DNA of 64,000 nt from Gracilaria domingensis (Eukaryota > Rhodophyta > Florideophyceae > Gracilariales > Gracilariaceae), in contig VCMS01000092.1 of assembly GCA_022539475.1 (NCBI GenBank), positions 62,001 to 126,000 on the forward strand, read 5' to 3'. A program made the position numbers and the translations under genes. Below, in pieces: positions 1 through 9,710 of the stretch; within the stretch, counting starts at the first letter, position 1; every line of letters begins with the position of its first letter. Below the pieces are notes generated by a model. The model worked only from the letters and a program-made list of their open reading frames with translations. It did no database searches and was not told the DNA's origin.

Positions 1-809
1 AGTTCGTTAAGACTAGTGGAAAGCCTTGCTCGCCAACTCATGGTGATCTCTGCTTGATAAACTGACGTTCGCGATGCCTGCTTCTACGTTGATGTTGTTG
101 ATCAGGTGAAGAGAACAATCTCTGGTTTGCGAGTTCGAGGCAGTTTTGGCTGTTCAGATTGCAGAAAGATAATTAAAACATAAAACCAGAATTGCGTTTT
201 TAAAAGCTCCTCCAGCCTTTCTTGTGTACCCTTTTATGTATGACACAAGTGCGTAGTAAACGTACAAACCACTCAAACGTTGCGGAAGTCTTGCAGGAGT
301 TCCAGTCCTGGCCCCCGTTCGTACCTTCAGTACCAAAGGTACCGCCGTACCGAACGCTTCAGTGGGTTCGAGAGGGTTCCTGTTCAACAACAACCCACTA
401 ATTCTATACCTTCCCGCATCCAAACGCGCTACATCGAAAGCCTGCTTTAGATTTGGCTCTCGCCAGGTGCCCATCGCAACTGTGGGATTTTCTCGAAAGG
501 AAATCAGGAAGGCCGTTGTCCCAAAAGAGGTCTCTTGCAATCAACTGTATCCAATTCGACAGTCGTCAAAAGTTAAGGTTCAAGGTCTCTTCTTGGAAGT
601 TGTCAGGTATTGCACTGAGGAACGAATTCGTCCCTAGGGGGAAAGTCGAGGCGTGGATCCCGCCTAGAAGAAGGACTCGTTTTGTTGGACCTGGACATGA
701 TTCAGCGCTCGCGAATGTAGGAAAGATCCTGTCCGCCTCGTTATATCTTTATCATTGCCCACGTATATATATCCTCGTTTTGCATTCTGCCATGTGACGA
801 TAATAGTTC
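1..809. other. No gene recognised
   Basis: Open frames here are short, lie on both strands and match no family I know. The stretch may hold the promoter and 5' leader of the gene that starts at 810. An upstream exon cannot be excluded, but I see no convincing splice pair. Confidence 0.4.
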
Positions 810-1769
810 ATGAGCAAATCCAATAGCATGATTCAGGAGAAGGAGTACGTATCCTTTCTCTCATTTGATCATGATTTGAAGCTGAAATGGAGCGTTTCTA
901 TTCCGCACAATGTTGCGGAAGATTTCATCCTTGAAAAAGTACACCTGTTTCTTGCCTCTGTTTCGATCTCTTCAGCGGTTTTCAAGCCGTATTATGTTGA
1001 TCCTTTTGCAGATTCTGGGTCAGACGGTACTAAAGAAACTTCTAGAGCTACCTATGTCAATTGCGAGGATAACACAATGATAGTTGCCAAGCAGATTGAA
1101 CAAGGTTCTAATGAATGGCATGGTTTTATCGTCAATCCATCATATATTGTCAGTGAGCAAGTAATTTTACCAATGATTGACGCGTTTGAGCAAGCCGCGG
1201 AGTACCTCGTAGGGAAAGTCGCCGACAAACGCATGCAATTCTTGAACCTCTCAGAAAGTGTCCGAAGACTGTACGGCAGTGACAACTGGTGGAGAGAGAA
1301 GTCGCTTTTTCTTCATTTACGAGATGGTCTTATCAATTTAGGAAATTGTCATTTCAAGGAAGTAGAAGCATGCTCAAATGAGGAGAAACCGGAAACGCAT
1401 ACGCGCCTTTCGAGCACCGGAGCCCTAACCAAACTTAAAAGTGTATTGTTTCGGTGGCACCCTTGCGTTCCGTCCATCTGGGTTGCTTCATCATCTAACG
1501 AGCGAGTTTACTATGATAATATGACAATTGGCGAAACAAAAATACTTTCGTGGTACCACGATTCTGTCTATTCCATCGGAAACCGTGAACGACGACAATA
1601 CTACGTTGAGATTGCCCCAGATGAGACTGTTCGATTATGGTTTAGACATCGTGATTGGTTAACAATAATACAGTTTACAACGGACAAGTCCTTTTCGTTG
1701 ACAATGCCGAGGGCAGTGCACCGTGCCGCAAACGGACTAATGGATGAAGTAACTAAAAGTCAGAGATGA
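810..1769 (+). CDS. Hypothetical protein, 319 aa
   Basis: A single open frame of 319 codons begins at an ATG and ends in TGA. I do not recognise the family. The product looks globular and soluble, with no signal peptide, no membrane span and no low-complexity tract. The C-terminal third is rich in aromatic residues, with several Trp and Tyr pairs (for example WYHDSVYS and WFRHRDW), which suggests a beta-rich fold. The C-terminus runs toward the 3' end of the minus-strand ABC transporter gene, so the two genes are convergent. Length, an ATG start and balanced amino-acid use argue for a real gene. It could be one exon of a longer gene, because short introns occur elsewhere in the window. Confidence 0.55.
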   Translation: MSKSNSMIQEKEYVSFLSFDHDLKLKWSVSIPHNVAEDFILEKVHLFLASVSISSAVFKPYYVDPFADSGSDGTKETSRATYVNCEDNTMIVAKQIEQGSNEWHGFIVNPSYIVSEQVILPMIDAFEQAAEYLVGKVADKRMQFLNLSESVRRLYGSDNWWREKSLFLHLRDGLINLGNCHFKEVEACSNEEKPETHTRLSSTGALTKLKSVLFRWHPCVPSIWVASSSNERVYYDNMTIGETKILSWYHDSVYSIGNRERRQYYVEIAPDETVRLWFRHRDWLTIIQFTTDKSFSLTMPRAVHRAANGLMDEVTKSQR

Positions 1770-2121
1770 CCACTGGATGGCCAAGCAGCTAGCTACTGCA
1801 GGTTTCACAATGTTCGTGTCGGAAATGGTCTGTATGAGCATTCATGTATTATGGCGTTACTTAGAGCACGACGTCACCTCGCCCGCAGCGAATGCTGCTC
1901 AAGAAAGAATTCAATCACTGCACTGGGACCAGTTGACTTCGGAGCAGTTGCCACTATTGCAAGTATCTGCTGCTTGTCTTTGAAACCGTTGGCAATGAGG
2001 ATAACGCTCCGTCTATATTCCGTACAGCGTATAATACACAATCTACCTCCTCTGTAGCTTTCAAAGAATTGATTGACATGTGCAGCAGGGTTCACACTAC
2101 CCTAAAACGAAGATGGCTAGC
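1770..2121. other. Convergent 3' intergenic region
   Basis: This is a short spacer between two genes that end toward each other. Only short open frames without family resemblance are present. It presumably holds both polyadenylation regions. Confidence 0.4.
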
Positions 2122-4164
2122 CTAGAACGAAACTTTGTGGTCTATAGCGTTGGTCGCCGACTGCACGAGAGTCCGAAAATAACCATCCTCCATTGACAAC
2201 AGTTCTTCATAGTTTCCCTGTTCCAGTATTCGCCCATCCCCCACGACCAAAATCTTGTTTGCAGATCGCACGGTGCTCAGCCGATGAGCTATCAACAAGA
2301 CTGTGCGATTCTTCATTATCCGTTCCAAAGCTGTTTGAACCAGTCGCTCACTCTCTTGATCCAACGCTGAGGTAGCTTCATCAAGGATGAGTACGCTCGG
2401 AGACTTGACAAGGCTACGTGCTATCGCAATCCGCTGTCTCTGGCCTCCTGACATGTTGGAACCTGGATTCCACGCAGTGTCATAGCCTTGTGGTAACTTT
2501 GTGATGAATTCATGGGCATTGGCTTCCTTCGCTGCTCTCACAATTTCGCTATCCTCAACGACTTCGTCTGGACGACCATATGCGATATTATCACGAATAG
2601 TGCCTTGAAACAGAACAGGGTCCTGTTCTACAACTGAAATTTGCTTGGCGTATACATCAGGTGGAATTGTCTGAATGTCAACTCCGTCCAAGTATATTCC
2701 ACCTAAAGTGGCAGCATACATCCGGCTGAGGAGCGCAGCGACGGTTGACTTCCCTCCCCCAGAAGCACCAACAAGCGCAACCATCTCTCCAGGCCTCATC
2801 GACAAATTGATCCCCTTTAGGACAGCAACGTTTGGCCTGCTAGGATAATGAAAGTACACGTTCTTGAATTCTACCTCCCCTTTGTATAGCTCTGGAAAAC
2901 TATGTGCAACGCCGTTGTCTCTTTGGTTCGAGTTTGCAGAGTAAGAACTCGCACCGTCAAGGACGGAGTAAATGGAGCGTAGGGAGTTCGAAAGTTTTGA
3001 CGAATCAGAAAGAGTGAAGGACAGACCAGCGACGCAGAAGTTAAGGTTCCAGATGTACCCGGTTAAGCAAGCGTAGAGTGCATATGTCATGCGTCCAGAA
3101 CATATCATCAGTCCCCCAAGGGTTAAATAAGTAATCATAGTTGTGTAAATAGCAAACCGGCTTGTAGATTCAGACAAAGCGCGACTAAACGACGACTTCT
3201 TTGAAACCTGTTCGAGCTTGCCCAGGACATTTCCAAACGATTGTGATTCCCTATTCTCGGCCCCAAACGCTTTCAGAGTTCTGAAGCCCATAATCCTTTC
3301 GTTAACAAACCTGCGTACTTTTGATTCTTGTTTGTTGACATTGAAAGCCAACCTCCCAGTACGCATTCCGATGCGAGCAGAAGTCGTGGCCAAAAATGGT
3401 ATCATTATGGTAAACACCGGTATCCCCGCGACACCTGTGATGGACATGGATATTATTAAGCCAAAGAACACCTCAATCATGGCGCGGATACCTCGATCTT
3501 TGCTGAGATTTGCCCAAATAGTGTCTCGCACAGTCGTGATTTCGGCAGTGATATTCTGTTCAATGTTTGTCCTCCCCGCCATATCGAGGTAACCCACATC
3601 GTTTCGGATAGTCTTATCGAACACGCGCTCTCTCAAGCGTCTTGTGGCTCTGTCGACTGCTCGCGTTGCCATAGCGACAAAAGCAAGAGTCATGAAGGCT
3701 TCGGTAATATATAAAGCGATCAGACGCGTAATATGCCCGATAAGCTCAGCTCTACCAAGCACGGGGTTCATACTTCCCGCACGCGCCAAGAACGCCACTG
3801 TTCGTCCGTACACGACGGGAACGCATATCGCACATAAACTGGCAGTAACAGCTGCAGCTATCGCTGGAACCAGAAAGCGCCATTCAGCTCTCAAACTCTT
3901 CAGGAAGCGAACCGAGGGATTCGAAGGCTCTCCTCCTTCGTTGGTTCGCGCGTTATTATCCGGTTGCACTGCCGGTTGAGATAGCTTATTGGATATCCCT
4001 GCATACAGAGAACTAGTTATCACAGACTTCCCAGTACGAAGGGTACTTTGGCGAGGCTTAAGTCGGAGGAACGTCACTCGGTTTCCGGGAAGAGGGTACG
4101 TTCGCTGCTTCACGACTGGCGCACTCGCTACGAAAGCATAATTCTGTCCCGACATTCCAGACAT
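2122..4164 (-). CDS. ABC transporter, half-size exporter (ABCB/TAP type)
   Basis: This encodes 680 aa starting at the first ATG of the frame (4164); the frame extends two codons upstream without another ATG. Residues about 105-385 form the multi-helix exporter domain. The C-terminal third is a nucleotide-binding domain with Walker A GASGGGKST (near residue 463), signature SGGQRQR (near 573), Walker B ILDEATSALD (near 592) and a switch histidine in IAHRLST (near 624). This order (one membrane domain, then one ATPase domain) defines a half-transporter of the ABCB/TAP group, which works as a dimer to export lipids, peptides or metal conjugates. The first 60 residues are rich in Ser, Arg and Ala and poor in acidic residues, so an organelle-targeting peptide is plausible (inference). 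The substrate cannot be told. No intron is needed. Confidence 0.92.
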   Translation of the reverse strand: MSGMSGQNYAFVASAPVVKQRTYPLPGNRVTFLRLKPRQSTLRTGKSVITSSLYAGISNKLSQPAVQPDNNARTNEGGEPSNPSVRFLKSLRAEWRFLVPAIAAAVTASLCAICVPVVYGRTVAFLARAGSMNPVLGRAELIGHITRLIALYITEAFMTLAFVAMATRAVDRATRRLRERVFDKTIRNDVGYLDMAGRTNIEQNITAEITTVRDTIWANLSKDRGIRAMIEVFFGLIISMSITGVAGIPVFTIMIPFLATTSARIGMRTGRLAFNVNKQESKVRRFVNERIMGFRTLKAFGAENRESQSFGNVLGKLEQVSKKSSFSRALSESTSRFAIYTTMITYLTLGGLMICSGRMTYALYACLTGYIWNLNFCVAGLSFTLSDSSKLSNSLRSIYSVLDGASSYSANSNQRDNGVAHSFPELYKGEVEFKNVYFHYPSRPNVAVLKGINLSMRPGEMVALVGASGGGKSTVAALLSRMYAATLGGIYLDGVDIQTIPPDVYAKQISVVEQDPVLFQGTIRDNIAYGRPDEVVEDSEIVRAAKEANAHEFITKLPQGYDTAWNPGSNMSGGQRQRIAIARSLVKSPSVLILDEATSALDQESERLVQTALERIMKNRTVLLIAHRLSTVRSANKILVVGDGRILEQGNYEELLSMEDGYFRTLVQSATNAIDHKVSF

Positions 4165-4863
4165 CGCCAATGCGGAGAAGGGCGAACAGGCTTAGTGTCA
4201 ACAGGCTTAGTGTCGCAGCGCACAGCACAGCGTTGTTGGCAGTTAGCTTTTCAGGTGGCAGCTAGTCGCATAGCATATGATTACGAGGGGTAATGAGGGA
4301 ACACTGTTGACCAGAATGTAGATGACGCAGAAAGCGCGATGGGCAGATGTAGGAAGTTCAGCCCCAATGCGACAAGAACCATCCCCTTTGTACGACGCTG
4401 CTGACTGCGCTCATCCGCTCAATACGCCGTTCCAATCACATCAATTATCTGCAACGCCGAGTTCGGTCCCGGTAAACAATGAACACGGTAGGGTGTTTCC
4501 ATGGGCTCTCTGTGTGGCAGAAGCGGATTTGCTGGGAGGCGTTTCTGACAAATGAAAGGACGCAAAATTATGCCACATGCCATTTTGACGTTTGGGACAA
4601 AATCCCCTATCGGGATTTGTGTGGCCTCAGATTTCTACTCCAACAAATCTGCGGCTTGCGTCATCTCCATCGCCCTCCGCCGTCACGATAAACATACCGG
4701 GCTGGTAAGGCTATGCCGCTGAATGCGAACTTTATCCTGAAACGTGAAAAGTTCACCACAAATCAAAATCTTTATCTGCACCATCCTGACGATGGTGGTG
4801 CAGACATGCTCATGGTGAGCGCCGGAGACCAGCGTTATTGCGAGAAGTTGCAACTGCGAAAAG

Positions 4864-4968
4864 GTAACCTTCAGGGGTTGGTTCCAATCGATTGCTTGCG
4901 CAATCGATTGCAATCACCAATCGCAATCGGCGATTGCTTGAAGAGCTAGTGAACCTTCCGAAGGTTAC
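4864..4968. repeat. Nested inverted repeats (hairpin cluster)
   Basis: An inner perfect stem of 11 bp (CAATCGATTGC at 4885-4895 with GCAATCGATTG at 4900-4910, loop of 4 nt) is followed by further AATCG motifs. An outer 9-bp pair (GTAACCTTC near 4864 and GAAGGTTAC near 4959) brackets it. The nesting could be a small structured RNA, a protein-binding palindrome cluster or a miniature transposon remnant. Confidence 0.6.
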
Positions 4969-5741
4969 TAACCTTCCTTCAAGAACAAACCGCATGTCTT
5001 ATGATGCACGTCGTAGACCAACCGGCCAGTTTTAGGGGTTTTTCGTCTGGTATTATAGTTCATAGAGGCGCAAACTGAGTCTCAATCTTCTTCACCTCGA
5101 GAAGTAAATCCTGTTTTCGCGTTTAGAAATGTTTTCTAGGCTTTACTTATTGCGAAACGAGTAACAATTTTACAATCATAACTCGCCGACGTTTCCTGGA
5201 AACGACTTGTTTTTGAGCTCAAAGAGAACGTACGAAGCCATACGGAGGTACTGTTGCACCGTCGCACTTCACAGAAATCTGGCTGTGTGCGCGATACGAT
5301 CCCCTCTTTCTCTTCTCCCCCTCCGTTCCCTACACCTACACCAAGTTCTACACGACGATAGCTACGATATGGAATGTGATGCATCCAAATGATTTAAATC
5401 TGACGCAAGTAGCTCAGCAACTTGCTGACAGCAAGCGGACAAAACCACAAGAATATAAAACAATCTCAAAAACCAGCAGCTTCCTCTGATACGAGTACTA
5501 GCAAAGAAGCTCGTTACAGGCGCAAGAATGTAACCGCATCTTTCGGATCCCCTTGGACTTTCTTGTACTTGAGAGACACAACTAAGGCCTGAAGCTCTTG
5601 AAAATCGTTCGTAGTGCAAGTGTCCCATGACCATTCGTCCCGCTTCAGTTGCGTGGGATCACCGTTCGCGAAGTCCGCCATTACGGAAATTGTGGCCGGG
5701 GATAACGCGGCGTAGCGGGTCGCCTTCTGGAGTCCTGTCAA

Positions 5742-5769
5742 GCGTTGACGACGCGTTGACGACGCGTTG
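5742..5769. repeat. 11-bp tandem repeat, 2.5 copies
   Basis: The unit GCGTTGACGAC is repeated twice in full and once in part. No function is evident. Confidence 0.7.
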
Positions 5770-6629
5770 TCGGAATAATGGATCTACTGTACTGTAGCAA
5801 GGGTCAAAGAGTGTAGCGTTTATTATACGCGAAGAGTAGTAAAGCATGCACATCATCATGATGTGCATCATCTTTTGGCATGATGCCGCTAGCCTTTGGA
5901 AATCCGAGAGAATTATGACTTCTTCTTCTTTAATGTGGACAACAGCCTCTAAAGAATTATGACAACCGCCCCGAATCTCATCACGAAAGGAGATGAGCCG
6001 GGAAATGCCTATGTTGCGAGAGAAAGCAAGTCTGCATGGAGTATGCACGATCGGGGAGCGAGTTGTTGTTGCAAGGGTGGAAGACAGGGAAAGAAATGCT
6101 TGCTGGACGTCTTGTAGCTTTGAAGAGCGATTCTGGTATTATAAACGAGCTCTCAACATGCAAACCAGCATTCTTTCAAACTACATGCTGATGATTTCAA
6201 TCGCTGCTTGGCGAAATTGAGAACTTGACAAGCACGTTCTTCTTCATGTGGTTCTCATCGGACAATGAAGCGTATAAAGATCAACATCGTACAGCAAGAA
6301 CTACAAACGAAATTAGAACAACATATGTGTTCCTCGCTTAGCCGCACATGTGCTCCGCGTTTCCGCGAACGGAGAACATTCTCTCGAGATAGTTCTTCAA
6401 GTCAGAATGCAAACCAAGAGTACAGTGAAATCCATTGCGTGCTCATTCACCCGTAAGTTCTTCTCTCAATAGTAGATGAAGCATTCATATACGATTGTAG
6501 AACAATTGAAGCTCACGTAGTAATTGCAATGTCGATTGCAAGAGCAGCAATATCTCGTACTATTCTGGCCGCTCCGAATGAACAAAACACCTCGATGTGC
6601 TCACATGCTGCCAAGCCGATGAAATGTAC

Positions 6630-6655
6630 GTCTTCTTCTTCTTCTCCTTCTTCTT
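6630..6655. repeat. TCT microsatellite
   Basis: This is an imperfect trinucleotide run of TCT units. A complementary GAA run lies at about 7150-7170. Confidence 0.8.
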
Positions 6656-6684
6656 TATTTCGGACATCGAACTCTAATTCCTAG

Positions 6685-7014
6685 GCCGAAGTAGAACCTT
6701 CGTTACCGAAAGTTCTTTCTCGTCAGGAAGGATGTACGTCAACAAACGCTCTGTTAGCGCAACTCTGCACAAAACACGTTCCCGGACTCCATCCGGTGGC
6801 GTCTTATTTAGACCAACGCCTGTTGAAGTGTGATTGTGGTGCGCACGTCAAAAAGAATGTAGAACACGTTCTTTTTCGATGCCCACTCACAAACGTATCT
6901 CGGCGGGACACGCTCCCTAACTCAAGAGAGCGAGAAGACAAACCTCTGTTAGACCTGATTAAGCAATACCCGTCGAAATTTTTGGCCTTCTTAAGGAGAG
7001 AAAATTACCTCTAG
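6685..7014 (+). pseudogene. C-terminal remnant of a LINE (non-LTR) reverse transcriptase
   Basis: The open frame ends in TAG at 7014 and has no ATG at its start, as expected for a 5'-truncated element. It shows the block that follows the RT domain in many non-LTR retrotransposon ORF2 proteins. There is a helical segment (LLAQLCTKHVPGL, then SYLDQRLL) followed by a zinc-binding pattern, C-x-C-G, then VEHVLFRCP. The segment corresponds to the usual 'high-scoring tail' with Cys and His ligands. No RT core is present upstream, so this is a 5'-truncated, dead copy. The assignment rests on motif order alone and remains moderately certain. Confidence 0.6.
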
Positions 7015-8291
7015 TTTAACGTAGTTTTCCTGCTTCTTCGCAATAAGGAGTTGCAGACCATACTAAAGAAGAAGAAGTCAACAAACAGAGTGCAAAGGCC
7101 TATAAAATAACCTATTTTGCACAATGACAGCGAGCCCTTGCCTAAGATAAAGAAGAAGAAGAAGAAGAAAAGACGAACCATATGGTATAAAAAAGAGGCA
7201 AAAGAACCACGAGGGGGTTTCAACCTTAGAATCGTTTTCTTCCGTGGGATTATCGCCTTCTTCGTATCTGGCAATCTCACTAGGGTTGAGGCAAGTTGCC
7301 TGAGGTAACATTATGGTAAATGGGTTGAGAGCGGTTGATTTATTGAGTTATCACTCCTTTGTCAACAAAAGTGCGTTGTCTTTTCCGAGGGTGTGCACAA
7401 TGTGGACTCAGCATGTGTTTCGGGGTAGTGAGAATCTGTTTGGGAGGGCTGCAAAAGAGGATAAATGTCTCGTGAAACTTTTTGGTGTCTCTCGACTGAC
7501 ATATAAAACTGGACACACAGTGTCTCAGCCCTTTTGACGAGAATATGAGCATATTCTTGAACAATATCTATTGGTCGAATAAGATCTTCTCAGTACCAAG
7601 GTACATAGACACAGCATCGCCACTCAATGGGTGTATTGAAATGCTTTAATAGCCAGTTCTTCCTATATCGATGCATTTCTCAAGATTCTACGGTGAATGA
7701 CAAGGATACCCATGCTTGTCATCAGAAGGTGAAGCCAAAGTGTTCAAGGCGCAAGGCAAGAGCCGCAGTGCTTTCGTTTTGCATATCATAGCCAGCATGT
7801 TTTTTGCCAATTGAAGAAAAAGGAGCTTGGGAATTACAGCATTGTTACTCTACTGTGTTCTGTACTAACCGCTACACGTAGCCTTCAACAGCGGCGCTGG
7901 TACGACAACATCATGTTAATGATAAGCAGGCTCTGATCGCCAGTGTGTTTTGAGCATATTGGGTTACGGCCGTTAGACGAAGACAATAAGGGAAGGACCA
8001 AGCATAATCTGTCATTGACTTCGCTGGTATCGAAAAACCCGAGATGATATTCAGCGCCACGTGACGGTGGTGGAGTGAATGTACGCGCCAACATGAGAAG
8101 ACAGCGACAATAGATGGACAAAGGATACGCGGGTAAACTACAACCAACGATTGTATGTTACTCTATGCTTGATTGTTGCTTCTCCTCTCGTGGCAGACAG
8201 TTTTGACCATGATCATCATGCATTATGCATGGACATCCGTGACAACACGCGCATTGCAACGTAGATAAGGTCAAAACACGTGTTATTTAGG
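7015..8291. other. Intergenic region; GAA microsatellite
   Basis: No gene is supported. A GAA trinucleotide run sits at about 7150-7170. The frames across it are repeat-driven and not genes. Confidence 0.4.
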
Positions 8292-9056
8292 TCATTGTAC
8301 CTTAGAAGCATGCGAGATAAGATAGGCGTTCCAGAAGAATGCAACAACACTACCGAACAGCACTCTCAATTGCAGTGGGACGAACAAATAGTTGACGAAA
8401 TTGGCGGGAACCCATACGGCCCAGTTGCTCTTCATGATTTGAAAGAGCTCTTTCTTGAGTCTTTTGGTGGTGTACGACAGACTGCGATCCTCGCTGAGAG
8501 CGCGCAGATAAAAGTACAGCGACGTGAAGATGGGGGCAAAGATGAGTTGGTCGATTAACAACTTGGCAACGACGACGGTCGGTGACGTTTGGTTGGCAGC
8601 GATGAATACTACACGATCCAGAAAGTTGTGGAAGGCGTGAATAAGCGGTCCTCTATACGCGTGTTGCATGCAGGCGTCTTGAAAAGGGTCAGTTGCATGG
8701 TATCATACGGTACGCACGCACGGTGTGGCAGAAATTTGCGTGTTGGCGACAATCTACGCACCGTAAGATAAGCCCGATGGTGAGCTCGTGCATTGCCGTA
8801 CTGGACTTGAACGGTAAGCGTTTAAGCCGCTTTGCAACGAGCTCGCTGAATACGGACAAGACGGCTGACGTAACGGACTGCAAGTGCATCACACACGGTT
8901 AGACAAGGAAGGCGACATGGCGCGTGAGTTGGGGGAGGGGATGCATACCTTGGTGAGCAGCGGGTCTGAGCGCAGCTTCTGCAAGTACGACCTCCACGCC
9001 AAAGTGAGCACGACGGAGGGCAGCGTCAGCCGCGGCGGCAGCAGTGGCATGGCCAT
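8292..9056 (-). CDS. Mpv17/PMP22 family membrane protein, three exons
   Basis: Exons on the minus strand are 9056-8949, 8877-8762 and 8652-8292, giving 194 aa in one frame. Intron 1 (71 nt) has a GTATGC donor, a CTAAC branch point and a TTGCAG acceptor. Intron 2 (109 nt) has a GTGCGT donor and a TATAG acceptor. Exon 1 gives the family start (WRSYLQKLRSDPLLTK), exon 2 a membrane helix, and exon 3 the family core FHNFLDR plus the diagnostic WAVWVPANFVNYLFVP and a final helix. Members are small four-helix proteins of the inner mitochondrial, peroxisomal or plastid membranes. Their biochemical role is debated (channel or metabolite homeostasis). An in-frame ATG at 9116 would add 20 residues at the N-terminus; I chose the ATG nearer the conserved part. 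No gene symbol is given because the paralogue cannot be told. Confidence 0.9.
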
Positions 9057-9710
9057 AGTGAGGTACCGTCGCACGCGTGCTTGGTGCCGAAGCCTGCGAG
9101 GGGCGGGACGGGTCATCCGTGAATCACGGACCGTGATGATGCGCCGCTTGCTGTCCGGGCGCAGGTTCGAAAATTTCAGTTTCGACCGCCAAGCGGGCCG
9201 CATTTCCCCACGTGTTTCGGGGTGTCATTGGCGCGAAGAGAAGAAAAGCAAATCTCTGATCCGGCGGTGACATCAGCAACAAACGCGCGCGTACGGCTGG
9301 GACGAAGCGCCGTCTGCCTGCCGCGAGCCCATTGGCGGCGCCCACGCGCCGACGCGCGCGTTCCTCTCGCCGCGTCCAATCGCGCGCGGCTCGCGCGCGC
9401 GCGCCCTCGTGGCGACGCGCTGCTTCCCTGCAGTCTCGCGTGGCGCACCTCCGCCTCCACTGCCATGCTTTCCTCGCGCGCGTTTCGCGTCTGTACATGA
9501 GCGCCAGCGGCGCTCCCCTTTCCGCAACTGTTGCGCGCCCCACCCTCCTCCACCCCCCCCCCCCCCCCCTCCCCCTGACGCCATAACGCATAGCCCGCGC
9601 TTCCGCGCCGCTTCCATTCTCGGCCTCACGCGTGAATTCGTACTATTCCGCTCCCCGCCCATATTGGCACTTGCTGTTGCTGTATTCGTCCTTCGCCGCT
9701 TTTGTGCGTC
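9057..9710. promoter_or_regulatory. GC-rich divergent promoter region with C17 tract
   Basis: The Mpv17-like gene leaves to the left and the bZIP-like gene to the right. The stretch is very rich in CG and CGCG, far above the flanking coding DNA. It has a run of 17 C at about 9553-9569. Long frames on both strands are by-products of the high GC content. Confidence 0.6.

Larger units (their letters stand above)
4165..6684. other. Intergenic region with no convincing gene
   Basis: About 2.5 kb separate the ABC transporter start from a LINE remnant. Open frames are all under about 130 codons, overlap on both strands and resemble nothing known. The region holds a hairpin cluster (4864-4968), an 11-bp tandem repeat (5742-5769), a short near-palindrome around 5846-5864 and a TCT microsatellite (6630-6655). 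Confidence 0.4.

Noticed and set aside
7117-7311. Frames across the GAA repeat (poly-Lys or poly-Leu/Phe)
   Set aside because: They are driven by the trinucleotide repeat.
9124-9662. Overlapping frames of 90-155 codons on both strands upstream of the bZIP-like gene
   Set aside because: High GC content removes stop codons. Their sequence is Arg/Ala/Gly-rich and of low complexity, and the position is a promoter.
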